A stretch of 64,000 nucleotides of DNA, from NCBI GenBank assembly GCA_040007095.1, contig JBDTVS010000181.1, positions 1 to 64,000 of the forward strand, given 5' to 3'. Positions 36,439-44,630 of the stretch are shown piece after piece; the stretch's first letter is position 1, and every line of letters starts with the position of its first letter. The notes below the pieces were generated by a model. The model did no database searches, was not told the DNA's origin, and saw only the letters and a program-made list of their open reading frames with translations. Both the position numbers and the translations under genes were made by a program. The DNA comes from JBDTVS01 sp040007095. Its GTDB lineage: Bacteria; Acidobacteriota; Vicinamibacteria; Vicinamibacterales; CAVVIG01.

Positions 36439-36630
36439 ATGCATGATGAGTCCCCGCCGCTGGTCAAGCCGACGACGTGTCCGTTCTGCGCGTCGTCGCG
36501 TATCGCCGCGACGAGCGAAAAGATGGATGCGTCCACATATTGGCGCTGTGAGTCGTGCGGCGAGATGTGGAACCTTGGCAGGTTGAAGGGTTCGGCGCAT
36601 CGGCAGAATTATCTTCCGCACTGGAAATGA
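36439..36630 (+). CDS. Small zinc-ribbon protein
   Basis: 63 residues from the ATG at 36439, preceded by GAGGTGA. Two CxxC pairs, TTCPFCASS near 14 and RCESCGEMW near 36, form a classical zinc ribbon; WRCESCGEMWNLGRL resembles the domain found in small transcription-related or unclassified acidobacterial proteins. No membrane segment. The membrane microprotein at 36665 follows 34 nt later, so the two may be co-transcribed. Confidence 0.7.
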   Translation: MHDESPPLVKPTTCPFCASSRIAATSEKMDASTYWRCESCGEMWNLGRLKGSAHRQNYLPHWK

Positions 36631-36664
36631 TTCTGAGGACCGCGCGGCAGAGAGGGGAGGGGGC

Positions 36665-36826
36665 GTGATTACAGTATGGGTCGTGGTGGGGTTGGCCGTC
36701 GTCGGCGTCGTCATTGCCCTCGTGACGTCATGGCAGCGTCGGGATCCGGATGGCGACCTGGGAGCGGTGAGCAATCAGTGGATTTCAGAACACCGGCTGG
36801 ATCAAGAGTATACCCACAGGCATTAG
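36665..36826 (+). CDS. 53-residue single-pass membrane protein
   Basis: The reading begins at GTG with a very strong Shine-Dalgarno (AGAGGGGAGGGGG ends just before it). The protein begins MITVWVVVGLAVVGVVIALV, a clear membrane helix, then a charged tail with SWQRRDPDGDLGAV and ends at TAG 36826. It is too short for common gene finders. Function unknown; the order zinc-ribbon protein then membrane microprotein is the only context. I rate it real on start signal plus helix, not on homology. Confidence 0.55.
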   Translation: MITVWVVVGLAVVGVVIALVTSWQRRDPDGDLGAVSNQWISEHRLDQEYTHRH

Positions 36827-36951
36827 CAGCCCGTGGTGAAAGTCTGGCGTCGCACCGAGACGGCATAGGCGCCTCGATGGCATGGCGCGATGGGTGAGAA
36901 TATCGTGACCACGGCTGTTAAGCAGAGCACACGACTGGCGATGCCCAGACC

Positions 36952-36998
36952 GCAGCGTCCGCGGAGCGTCCAACGTGAGGACTCTCCGCGGACGTTGC
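36952..36998 (-). terminator. Stem-loop after the RRM gene
   Basis: GCAGCGTCCGCGGAG (36952-36966) and CTCCGCGGACGTTGC (36984-36998) pair with one mismatch around a 17-nt loop, beginning 28 nt beyond the RRM stop codon. No U-tract follows, so it may be a Rho-dependent or stabilising hairpin. The space 36827-36951 holds nothing recognised. Confidence 0.5.
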
Positions 36999-37026
36999 GT
37001 CCAGGTCTTGTTTCGGAACCGGGGTG

Positions 37027-37341
37027 TTACCAGCGCGGCTCTGATCGGTAACGGTTCTGCCCGCCACCGCCGAAGCCGCCGCCGCCGGAGCTCGGCTTCG
37101 GCCGCGCCTCGTTGACGGTGAGGCTGCGCCCACCCATCTGGTACTCGTTCAGGTCCGAGATGGCTTTCTGCGCATCTTCATCAGAGCCCATCTCGACAAA
37201 GGCGAACCCGCGCGCGCGGCCCGTCGCCATGTCGCGCATGACCTTCACCGATTCAACCGTCCCCGCCTTGGCAAACAGATCCTGAAGCTCCGTTTCGCCA
37301 ACCTCATACGGAAAGTTCCCGACGTACAATTTTCGACCCAT
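37027..37341 (-). CDS. RNA-binding protein with one RRM domain
   Basis: 104 residues. RNP2 is LYVGNFPY (residues 5-12) and RNP1 is RGFAFVEM (44-51), the two RNA-contact motifs of the RRM fold. A glycine-rich tail with FGGGGQNRYRS is typical of bacterial RNA-binding proteins of the Rbp type, which bind single-stranded RNA and often accumulate at low temperature. GAGTT lies before the start, directly after a short hairpin. Confidence 0.92.
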   Translation of the reverse strand: MGRKLYVGNFPYEVGETELQDLFAKAGTVESVKVMRDMATGRARGFAFVEMGSDEDAQKAISDLNEYQMGGRSLTVNEARPKPSSGGGGFGGGGQNRYRSEPRW

Positions 37342-37588
37342 GTTCGCTCAACTCCTGTCGCAACTGCGACAAATGGCGCCGCGTCTGCGGCGCACGTCAC
37401 TGATGGTCCAGACCGGACCCCTCGAATGGATTCGTCTCGTAGCTCGGCAGGACTTCAGGAGGAGCGAGTCAGGAGAAGGCTCGTTACACTTAAAGGCAGC
37501 ACAGCACGCGGCAAGATCCTACGCGAGGGAGTGTATCACACCAGAGATTGGCCACGGCGCAGCCCACTGAAAACTTGAAGGTCAGCAC
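37342..37588 (-). promoter_or_regulatory. Structured upstream leader of the RRM gene
   Basis: 247 nt between two minus-strand genes. On the minus strand it contains two stems close to the RRM start: TGCGCCGCAGACGCGGCGCC (near 37376-37397) and TGTCGCA-GT-TGCGACA (37356-37371) that abuts the CAGGAG Shine-Dalgarno. A TGTGATACACT box near 37531 could be an extended -10. A long structured leader is a common way to make such proteins temperature-responsive; this is inference. Confidence 0.35.
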
Positions 37589-38077
37589 TCAGCGGGCGAG
37601 CAGCGTGCGGACGATGGGATAGCGGCCGATTCGAGTCCATTGTCCGGAGCCGTATTTGGCGAACAGGTCGACCCTGGCATCGATGAATTGTGAATGACCG
37701 AGCAGCAACGGGCTCGAATCGAGTCCGGTATAGCCGACCGGCGATGTCACGGTCAGAGGCCCGGTCGCTTCCTTGGGCGCCAGGCCCTTGGTGCCTGCGG
37801 CCGTCACGAAGCTGCTGCCCCACTCGTCTTCCGCTCCGACCCGCCCGAACAGCGCATTCAATTGCAACACGCTGAGCGTTTCCTCGGATCCGTTCTTCAG
37901 CGTGAAGGAAATGGTCGGCACCAGCTTGGTCTTGCCCCCGAAGATGCCGGCGCTGACCCAACCGCTCGAAACCGTCTCCAATTCGAGGGTCCGCGCAAGA
38001 TCGACGGTTCGTCCGCAGGCTGATGTCAGGGGCACGATCAACAACAGCACTATCAGAGTGGTTTTCGGAACGTTCAT
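37589..38077 (-). CDS. Small lipoprotein of unknown function
   Basis: 162 residues from the ATG at 38077, the start giving a lipoprotein signal VLLLIVPLTSAC with the cysteine of the lipobox near residue 19. The mature part has a beta-rich look (VPTISFTLKNGSEETLSVLQLNALF, GPLTVTSPVGYTGLD, FIDARVDLFAKYGSGQWTRIGRYPI) with the flavour of a small immunoglobulin-like or FxLYD-type domain, including TFTLKN-like strand spacing. No catalytic motif. It has no co-directional close neighbour. Longer starts upstream are out of signal-peptide context. Confidence 0.65.
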   Translation of the reverse strand: MNVPKTTLIVLLLIVPLTSACGRTVDLARTLELETVSSGWVSAGIFGGKTKLVPTISFTLKNGSEETLSVLQLNALFGRVGAEDEWGSSFVTAAGTKGLAPKEATGPLTVTSPVGYTGLDSSPLLLGHSQFIDARVDLFAKYGSGQWTRIGRYPIVRTLLAR

Positions 38078-38475
38078 GTATGGTTTGACACCGAACCGGC
38101 GCGATCGTTCCGCGATTGCCAATCGCCGTTTGTCACACCAGTGCCACGGATTGAGCTGAGACACACTCACACACACTGTCGTCATGCGAGGGCACGCTGT
38201 CACCGATGATGAACGGATGACGCGAGTCGCGATTGGCGCGACAGGGCGGCAGACGGGTCGGAATTTTTATGAAACGTCGTTGTGGACAGGTGTTGCGCCG
38301 CGAAGAGCTGGAGATCTGACAGGCCGCCGCCAGAATTCGCCACCACGGGCTCCCCAAGAACTGATGTGTCCTTCGCATGACGACAACGAGGCGAGTCGTC
38401 GGAGCGCGAGCCTCAGGATGATCTCGCGATCGCCGGCACAAGGCGTGCACGAAACGCCGCGAGAGGTCCTCGTCC
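38078..38475. other. Intergenic region without a supported gene
   Basis: 398 nt between divergent genes. I see no repeat, RNA gene or convincing promoter; an ACACACACTCACACACAC-like stretch near 38160-38180 is the only low-complexity tract. Confidence 0.4.
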
Positions 38476-40620
38476 ATGTCCCGACGCGTCGTCATCATCC
38501 TGGCTTGCGCTTTGTTTATTGCTCCGTTGTTCGCATATGCAGCCACCACCGTCCAGTCGCAGGGCGATGCGTCGATCACGCACGATCCCCAGTCGCGAAC
38601 CTGGACGGTCAGCGCCGGCGGTGCCACGCTCACCGCCTCGCTCGATCCGTCGAGCGATTGGCAAATCATGTCGTTGGTCAGTCCCGGCGGCCGGAACTGG
38701 ATCAGCGGCAACGTGCCCGATACGCTGATTACGGCCAATGGTGTGGCGTATGCGTTTGGCAGCCGCGCGGCCGGCTTCACGTACGCGCTCGCATCAACCG
38801 TCAACGATGGCCGCCATCTGGAACTCGACGCCGCATTCACACTGCAGAGAACGAACCTGCTGGTGACCCGACACATCGCGGTGGTGTCCGGGTCGCCCAC
38901 CTTTGAAATGTGGACCAGCTTCAAGTCGTTGAACGCCGTCGTTTCGGTCTCGAACATCAGCGCGATGCAAGCGCTCGTCGCGCCAGGCACGATTCACTGG
39001 CTGAGCGGGCACGCGGGCGACCCGGGCGATACGACACTCGACTCGGAATTCGCGCAGCGGCAGCAGACCCTTCGCGTCGGCGACACGTTGACGCTCGGCG
39101 GTCCCAATCGATCGTCCGAACAATCAGTACCCTGGTTCACCGTCGACGGCGCTGGAGACGAGTTCTACGCGGGCCTGATGTGGTCAGGTGGCTGGTCGTT
39201 GACGGCGGTCCGCAACCCCAACGGCATCGACGTGACCTGGGGACTTGGTGCCATGACGACGACCGTCGGCACCGCAAGCGTTGAGGGACCGCACGTGCTC
39301 ATCGGTGTCGCGCGCGGCGCCCGACCGGAAGCCTCGGCGGCGATGAAGGCCTTCATCGTGAATAGCATCCGCCAGGGTCAACCATTCACGCCGTTCGTCA
39401 CCTACAACACATGGTTCGCGTACGGCACCGACGTCGACGAGATGTCGATGCGCGCCGAAATGGAGTCGGCAGCCGCTCTCGGCGCGGAACTGTTCGTGAT
39501 TGATGCCGGCTGGTACACGGGTGCCGATACCGACGACCCGTCAGACTTCGACCAGGGCCTGGGGACGTGGGAGGTCGATCCCGTTCGGTTTCCGAACGGG
39601 ATGGCCGCCCTCAAGGACTACGCGCACCGCCTTGGCATGAAGTTCGGCCTGTGGGTGGAGCCCGAGCGCGTGAACCGTTCGGTGATCGGCACCGACGGCC
39701 TCGACGAGTCGGCGATTGCGACAGCCGGCGGGGACTATCAGTCCAGCGACTCTGGTCAAATCTGCCTCGCCGGCGCCGCCGGCAGGAAGTGGGTCATCGA
39801 TCACCTGACGGCGCTGCTCGACGCCGTGCAACCGGACTATCTCAAGTGGGACAATAACCTCTGGGTGAACTGCGATCGGGCCGGCCACGGCCACGGCACC
39901 GCCGACGGCAACTTCGCCCACGTCACCGCGCTCTACCAGATTCTCGCGGCGCTGCGTGAGCGATACCCGAATCTCATCATCGAGAACTGCTCGCAAGGCG
40001 GCAACCGGTTGGATTTCGGCATGCTGCGCTACACCGAGACGGCGTGGATGGACGATCGGACCGCGCCATCCGTCCACGTGCGGCACAACATCGAAGGTCT
40101 CAGCGAGATGTTTCCGCCCGGCTATCTCTTGTCGTTCGTCACCGATCACGTGGGGGAGTCGATCGAAAACGCGCAGGACCTCTCGCTCTACTTTCGCAGC
40201 CGCATGACGGGCATTCTCGGGCTCTGTTTTCGCGGCGGCGCGCTGGCAGACAGCGACGCCGCCGCAATTCAACGGGAGATTGCGACCTATAAGTCGGCGC
40301 GCTCGACCCAGTCCGACGGATCGGCCGCGCTCTTGTCCCTGCAGGCCAGCTTCTCGGACGGTCCGGCCTGGGACGTCCTGCAGGAAACCTCCGCCGAGGG
40401 CGCGGTCTTGCTCTATGCCTTCGAGAACGGCGGCTCCGGTGGCGACGGCACGAACGTGGTCCCGAAGGACCTGCAGCCCGACACGACCTATCTCGTGCAG
40501 TCGGCCGACGCTGGCGAGATCGGAGAAGCGACGGGGGCCGATCTGATGACGAGCGGCATCTCACTGCTGCGATCGCCAGCGTCCGCCTCGCATCTGCTCA
40601 TGCTGGTACCACAACCGTGA
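38476..40620 (+). CDS. Exported glycoside hydrolase family 36-type alpha-galactosidase
   Basis: 714 residues with a signal peptide (MSRRVVIILACALF, cleavage near YAA). The (beta/alpha)8 domain shows the nucleophile D459 in YLKWDNNLW and the acid/base region TAWMDDRTAP, with D527 as the likely acid. Also FVIDAGWYTG, LGMKFGLWVEPERV, IIENCSQGGNRLDFG and SFVTDHVGES match the family. Alpha-galactosidases remove terminal alpha-galactose from oligosaccharides or galactomannan; other GH36 activities exist. It stands alone and is the only clear plant-polymer enzyme here apart from the GH13 gene. The HDOD remnant overlaps its last 60 nt antisense. Confidence 0.88.
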   Translation: MSRRVVIILACALFIAPLFAYAATTVQSQGDASITHDPQSRTWTVSAGGATLTASLDPSSDWQIMSLVSPGGRNWISGNVPDTLITANGVAYAFGSRAAGFTYALASTVNDGRHLELDAAFTLQRTNLLVTRHIAVVSGSPTFEMWTSFKSLNAVVSVSNISAMQALVAPGTIHWLSGHAGDPGDTTLDSEFAQRQQTLRVGDTLTLGGPNRSSEQSVPWFTVDGAGDEFYAGLMWSGGWSLTAVRNPNGIDVTWGLGAMTTTVGTASVEGPHVLIGVARGARPEASAAMKAFIVNSIRQGQPFTPFVTYNTWFAYGTDVDEMSMRAEMESAAALGAELFVIDAGWYTGADTDDPSDFDQGLGTWEVDPVRFPNGMAALKDYAHRLGMKFGLWVEPERVNRSVIGTDGLDESAIATAGGDYQSSDSGQICLAGAAGRKWVIDHLTALLDAVQPDYLKWDNNLWVNCDRAGHGHGTADGNFAHVTALYQILAALRERYPNLIIENCSQGGNRLDFGMLRYTETAWMDDRTAPSVHVRHNIEGLSEMFPPGYLLSFVTDHVGESIENAQDLSLYFRSRMTGILGLCFRGGALADSDAAAIQREIATYKSARSTQSDGSAALLSLQASFSDGPAWDVLQETSAEGAVLLYAFENGGSGGDGTNVVPKDLQPDTTYLVQSADAGEIGEATGADLMTSGISLLRSPASASHLLMLVPQP

Positions 40621-41048
40621 GGCCGTTGTCGCGACGCGGCTCGCGTCCCAGTCGGCGCGTTCATTGGCAATCGCGCAATGGAGCACCTCACCGATGTCGC
40701 CCTGATGTTCCAGGACCGCACGCTTCCAATCGTCGCTCAGCGGCAGCGAAGCGAGAATTTCGGGCAACGGTAGCCCGAACACGGCGCCGAGCGATGAGAT
40801 CAGTCCTGCCGTAAAACAGGCCGAGGCTTCGCCGTTTCCTGGAGCCGCGCCAGCCGTTCGCACATGAGCGCTCGCTGGGTCGCGTCCCTGAGCAGATCAC
40901 CGGGCCGCTGTACCGTGCCGGCCAGAGACGCCAGCATCGCCATGGTTCGAATCCCCTCCAGACCGAGCAGCAGAATCACCTGGCGCAGCGACTCATTTTC
41001 GTTGGCCGCGAAAATCTGGCGGAGTTGATGTGTCGGGCGGAGTATCGA
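40561..41048 (-). pseudogene. Decayed HDOD-domain gene (frameshifted, N-terminus missing)
   Basis: On the minus strand, the frame open from 41048 to 40803 reads RQIFAANENESLRQVILLLGLEGIRTMAMLA and later ATQRALMCERLARL, the middle of an HDOD domain. It then shifts into the frame 40863-40564, which continues CFTAGLISSLGAVFGLPL and PLSDDWKRAVLEHQGDIGEVL, the end of the YuxH-like HDOD/EAL family. A stop (TGA at 40802-40800) ends the first frame. No ATG-led EAL or HDOD N-terminus is found upstream. HDOD proteins act in signalling networks; this copy should be non-functional. The two frames overlap, so a single indel near 40810-40860 explains them. Confidence 0.7.
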
Positions 41049-41132
41049 TCATGGCGACGCTGCCCACAGACGGTCAGGGATGCGTGGTTCGCCGGGTTTG
41101 AGGAGTGACGGGTTGGTGCGAAAGATTCTCCT

Positions 41133-41164
41133 GGTTTCCTCGCGGCGGCTGCCGCGAGGAAACC
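41133..41164 (-). terminator. Perfect 14-bp stem-loop after the ankyrin gene
   Basis: GGTTTCCTCGCGGC, loop GGCT, GCCGCGAGGAAACC: a perfect stem 54 nt beyond the ankyrin gene stop and 85 nt before the HDOD remnant. No U-tract follows on the minus strand, so the terminator role is tentative. Confidence 0.55.
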
Positions 41165-41217
41165 ACGGAGTCCGCACAGGGCGTCGAGGGCGCGGCGTCC
41201 GGGATTTCAGCGAGCGA

Positions 41218-43092
41218 CTACTGCCAGACGCGTTCCTTGCAGATCGCGACGATACAGACCGAATCGACCGTCCGATTCGCCGGCGGCACGGGCATGCCAC
41301 GCTCGGTCATCAGCTTTCTGATGAGCGAGGCCGTTTCGGGGCGGTTGACCGCCGACTGCACGCCCACCCGCACGAGACCGTCGGCGTAGTCGAGCGCCTC
41401 CCAGGTATGTCCGGCGTTGACGGAGACCGTGGTATCAGTGTCGCGGCTGCCGTTGTCGCGCGCGTCCAGTTTCGCGCCCTTGTCCACCAGCATCTGGACC
41501 ACTTCGTTGCGCCCCTTCATCGCCGCCCCCATCAACGGGGTTCGGCCATCTTTGTTGGCGGCGTTCGGATCGAGTCCGAGATCGAGGAGTAGTTTCACGG
41601 CCTCGACGTTCTCCTTGGCCGAGTGCTCGTAGGTGACGCCTTCCACCCATCCGATGCCGGCCGCGGTGGTCAGCGCGGTGTCGTTGTGCGCGGTGGCGAT
41701 CTTCGGGTCGGCCCCATATGCCAGCAGAAGCTTCATCAGCGCGACGTCGCTCGACTGCGACGCGCGGACAAACGGCGTGGCGCCATCTTCCAGAAACCAC
41801 TGCATGGTGAAGATCGTTCTCGACAGCGTGTTGTCCTTGATGCGTCCGTTCACGTTCGCACCGTGGTCCAACAGGATCTTGATGTAATCGAGATGATCCA
41901 TGTCGGCCTTGGGCACAGGATAGTCGCCGCCTTCGATATTGCGGTTGTCGGTCGCTACATACAAAGGCGTCCAGCCGCCTTTGTTCGGCAGGTTGACGTC
42001 GGCGCCCCAGTCGATGAGCAGCGATGCGAGCTGATAGTGGCGGTTGTTGGTCGCGGTGAGCAGGGGCGTCCACCCGTACTCGGTCGTTTGATTCACATCG
42101 GCGCCCGACCGCAGCAAGTACTCGGCGGACTCGAGGTCGCCTTCTCGCGCGGCGAACACCAACGCGGTCAGACCTCCGCCGCCGGAGCCGACCAGTCCAG
42201 CCACGACCACTTCGCTATCGTCGGCCGCATCGGCGGCTTCCGGCGCGGGCGTCTGACTTGGCGCTGGCGCCGCAGTTGCGGCCGCCGTGCCGGCACCACG
42301 GCCGACGCCTCCTCGGCCGCCAGCCTGTCCACGCCCGCCGGTCGCCTGCGGCTGGACCGCGCCCGCACCACCCGGCGCGCCAAACCGGCCGTTCACGCCT
42401 TCGAAATCAAGCTGCTCCTCGTAGGTTCGGCCTGCCGCCGCAGCCGCCGCCCTCCGGCGCACCGCCGCCTGAACCGATCCGGCATTGACCCGACCCGCCA
42501 TGTAGTTTCGTGGAAGACCGGCGGGGCCCGTTTTCGCGGCCGCGTCGGCGCCGCGGTCGAGCAGCGCTTTTACCGCCGCAGGATGCCTCTGTTCCACGGC
42601 CCACATCAGGGCGGTCGTGCCACGCAGCGACTCCGTCGCGTTCACGTCGGCGCCCGCCGCCGCCAGAATGTTGATCGCCTCGGGCTGGCCGTTGCGCGCC
42701 GCGAGCATCAGCAGCGTCTGGCCGTTTGGTCCGCGTTGCGCGACATCGGCGCCCGCCTTGATCAGCTTGTTGATCATCGAGACGTTCCCGTACAGGCACG
42801 CCATTGCCAGCGGTGTGACGCCCTCGGGATTCGCGGCGTCGAGCTTGGCGCCCGCACGAACCAGCAAGTCGACGGCGTCGAGGTCGTCGCGATAGACCGC
42901 CCAGTGCAGGGCCGTGGCGCCGTCCGTCTGCGGGGCGTTCACGTCGGCCTTGCGCTGCAGGAGGGCCGCAAGGGCGGCCCGATCGCCTTTCATCACCGCG
43001 TCGGCGACCTCGCTGCGTCCGGCGGCCGACATGAGACCGGACACCGAGAGCACCACGGCGGCGACCACGACGGAAATTCGATGTCGATTCAT
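41218..43092 (-). CDS. Exported ankyrin-repeat protein
   Basis: 624 residues with a signal peptide (MNRHRISVVVAAVV). About ten ankyrin repeats are visible by G-x-TALHxAV, G-x-TPLxxA and L-L-x-x-G-A-D-V/L-N patterns, for example DGATALHWAVYRDDLDAVDLLVRAGAKLDAAN and YGWTPLLTATNNRHYQLASLLIDWGADVNLPN. A Gly/Ala/Pro-rich low-complexity segment (about 240-290) splits the repeats into two blocks. Exported ankyrin proteins are frequent in Acidobacteria; protein-protein interaction in the periplasm or at the surface is the likely job. Shine-Dalgarno AAGGAG precedes the start. Confidence 0.9.
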   Translation of the reverse strand: MNRHRISVVVAAVVLSVSGLMSAAGRSEVADAVMKGDRAALAALLQRKADVNAPQTDGATALHWAVYRDDLDAVDLLVRAGAKLDAANPEGVTPLAMACLYGNVSMINKLIKAGADVAQRGPNGQTLLMLAARNGQPEAINILAAAGADVNATESLRGTTALMWAVEQRHPAAVKALLDRGADAAAKTGPAGLPRNYMAGRVNAGSVQAAVRRRAAAAAAGRTYEEQLDFEGVNGRFGAPGGAGAVQPQATGGRGQAGGRGGVGRGAGTAAATAAPAPSQTPAPEAADAADDSEVVVAGLVGSGGGGLTALVFAAREGDLESAEYLLRSGADVNQTTEYGWTPLLTATNNRHYQLASLLIDWGADVNLPNKGGWTPLYVATDNRNIEGGDYPVPKADMDHLDYIKILLDHGANVNGRIKDNTLSRTIFTMQWFLEDGATPFVRASQSSDVALMKLLLAYGADPKIATAHNDTALTTAAGIGWVEGVTYEHSAKENVEAVKLLLDLGLDPNAANKDGRTPLMGAAMKGRNEVVQMLVDKGAKLDARDNGSRDTDTTVSVNAGHTWEALDYADGLVRVGVQSAVNRPETASLIRKLMTERGMPVPPANRTVDSVCIVAICKERVWQ

Positions 43093-43157
43093 GCCACTCC
43101 TTGAATCTCTCGAATTATACCTTCCGGCCGCGTGGGACGGGAACCGATCAGCTGCGG

Positions 43158-44030
43158 CTAGCGCGTTGTGCGCACCGATTCCCTGCGACCAAAGGTATCG
43201 CAGGCGTCAGGGCTGCCGGTGGTCAAGCCTTTCTTGAACCACTCGACGCGTTGGGCGGACGACCCGTGCGTGAACCGGTCCGGAGCCACGTGCCCGGTGG
43301 CCATGCGCTGGAGCCGGTCGTCGCCGATGGCCGCGGCCGCCGTCAGTCCCGCTTCGACGTCGCCAGGATCCAACTCCACCTTCCCGGCTGCGGCTCGGCC
43401 CGGCTGCGCCGCAGTGTGACCCCAGACGCCCGCGAAACAGTCAGCCTGCAGCTCCAACGCAACCGACGATGCGTTCCCGGATCCGGGCCGACTCTGCACG
43501 GCGCGGGCCCGGTCGTCGATGCCGAGCAGGTGCTGTACGTGATGGCCGACTTCATGCGCGATCACGTAGGCCTGCGCGAACTCCCCGGGCGCACCGAGGT
43601 GATTCTTGAGCTCGTCAAAAAACCCCAGGTCGAGGTACACCAGCTGGTCGGAGGGGCAGTAGAACGGTCCGGTCGCCGACTGCGCGGATCCGCAGCCCGA
43701 CTCGATGCCATCACGAAACAGCACCAGTCGCGTCGGCTCGTAACGGCTACTCAGCAGACGGCTCCACGTCTCCTGCACATCCTTCATCACGGCGCCGACG
43801 AAGTCGACGGATCGCTCTTCGGCGGGGGATGAGGCGGCCGGGCCCGCCGGGCCGCTGGAGTCAGAGGCGGGCGAGACCGACCCGAATTGCGACAGGAAGT
43901 CGGTACCTGTCGCCCAGCTCAAGAAGAGCAGCACGACCACCCCGCCGATACCCAGGGGCACACCGCCCCGAATCCCTGAACGGCCGCGTTGGTCGTCGAT
44001 GTCGCCGCGATTGCCGGGTGTCCATCGCAT
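43158..44030 (-). CDS. Neutral zinc metallopeptidase, YpfJ family
   Basis: 290 residues. One N-terminal membrane segment (VVVLLFLSWATG, about 31-43) then a Ser/Pro-rich linker. HEVGHH (159-164) is the zinc-binding HExxH and LELQADCFAGVWGH contains the third ligand of the family. CGSAQSATGPFYCPSDQLVYLDL and DLGFFDELKN are the family signature. These membrane-anchored peptidases have an unclear substrate. The gene stands alone, 65 nt from the ankyrin gene start on the same strand. Confidence 0.9.
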   Translation of the reverse strand: MRWTPGNRGDIDDQRGRSGIRGGVPLGIGGVVVLLFLSWATGTDFLSQFGSVSPASDSSGPAGPAASSPAEERSVDFVGAVMKDVQETWSRLLSSRYEPTRLVLFRDGIESGCGSAQSATGPFYCPSDQLVYLDLGFFDELKNHLGAPGEFAQAYVIAHEVGHHVQHLLGIDDRARAVQSRPGSGNASSVALELQADCFAGVWGHTAAQPGRAAAGKVELDPGDVEAGLTAAAAIGDDRLQRMATGHVAPDRFTHGSSAQRVEWFKKGLTTGSPDACDTFGRRESVRTTR

Positions 44031-44223
44031 TACTCATCTCCTCCGTCGGAATTGTCCTTCTGCAAGCCCGATACCGCCGTTCGGAATCGGATAGCGCTCG
44101 CGACACTTCACAGCAACGAGCAAACAGATCGAATGCGCGTCCTCATCATCTGTGACGTCCGTCTTTTTCGCGAGCCCACACGCGGCCGTCGACGACCGAT
44201 GGTCGAAAGCGAAAAGAATCGTA

Positions 44224-44253
44224 AGGACAATTTCGTGTGACTGTATGTATAGT
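44224..44253 (+). promoter_or_regulatory. Possible promoter of glnK-amtB
   Basis: TATAGT (44248-44253) with a TG just before it could be an extended -10; AGGACA (44224-44229) lies 18 nt upstream as a weak -35. No sigma54 GG-N10-GC box was found in the 67 nt before glnK, so nitrogen control by NtrC type cannot be seen here. Confidence 0.3.
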
Positions 44254-44296
44254 ATGGCCGCGTTCGACAGGACGACCGCGAAATGTGGAGGATGCG

Positions 44297-44623
44297 ATGC
44301 AGTTGATCAAGGCCATCGTGCGGCCCGACAAGGTCGACGATGTGAAGGACGCGCTGACGAAAATCCATGTCGCGGGAATGACGGTCTCGGAAGTGCGCGG
44401 TCATGGCAAGCAGAAGGGCCACACGGCCATCTATCGCGGCAAGGAGTACCAGGTGACCCTGCTGCCGAAGATGCAGATTGAAACCGTCGTGGCCGACGAA
44501 GTGGTCGAGGCGGTCGTCGAAGCGATTATCGGCGCCGCCAGAACGGGCGAAATCGGAGACGGACGGGTGTTTGTCACGCCAGTGTCCAGAAGCTACAAGA
44601 TCCGAACCGGTGAATCGGAGTAG
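44297..44623 (+). CDS. glnK: P-II nitrogen regulatory protein
   Basis: 108 residues from ATG 44297, with GGAGG at 44287-44291. The T-loop carries Y51 in YRGKEY, the uridylylation site, and the B-loop TGEIGDGRVFV (83-93) binds ATP and 2-oxoglutarate. P-II proteins sense 2-oxoglutarate and energy and block the ammonium channel when nitrogen is plentiful. The amtB gene begins 7 nt downstream; this order is the conserved glnK-amtB operon. Confidence 0.95.
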   Translation: MQLIKAIVRPDKVDDVKDALTKIHVAGMTVSEVRGHGKQKGHTAIYRGKEYQVTLLPKMQIETVVADEVVEAVVEAIIGAARTGEIGDGRVFVTPVSRSYKIRTGESE

Positions 44624-44630
44624 GTGACCC

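Noticed and set aside
38184..38906. 240-codon open frame before and inside the alpha-galactosidase gene
   Set aside because: Overlaps the signal peptide and catalytic gene in another frame; product has no motif.
40941..40965. GGTTCGAATCCCC, tRNA T-arm-like
   Set aside because: No matching acceptor, D or anticodon arms around it; on the minus strand it encodes part of the HDOD remnant.
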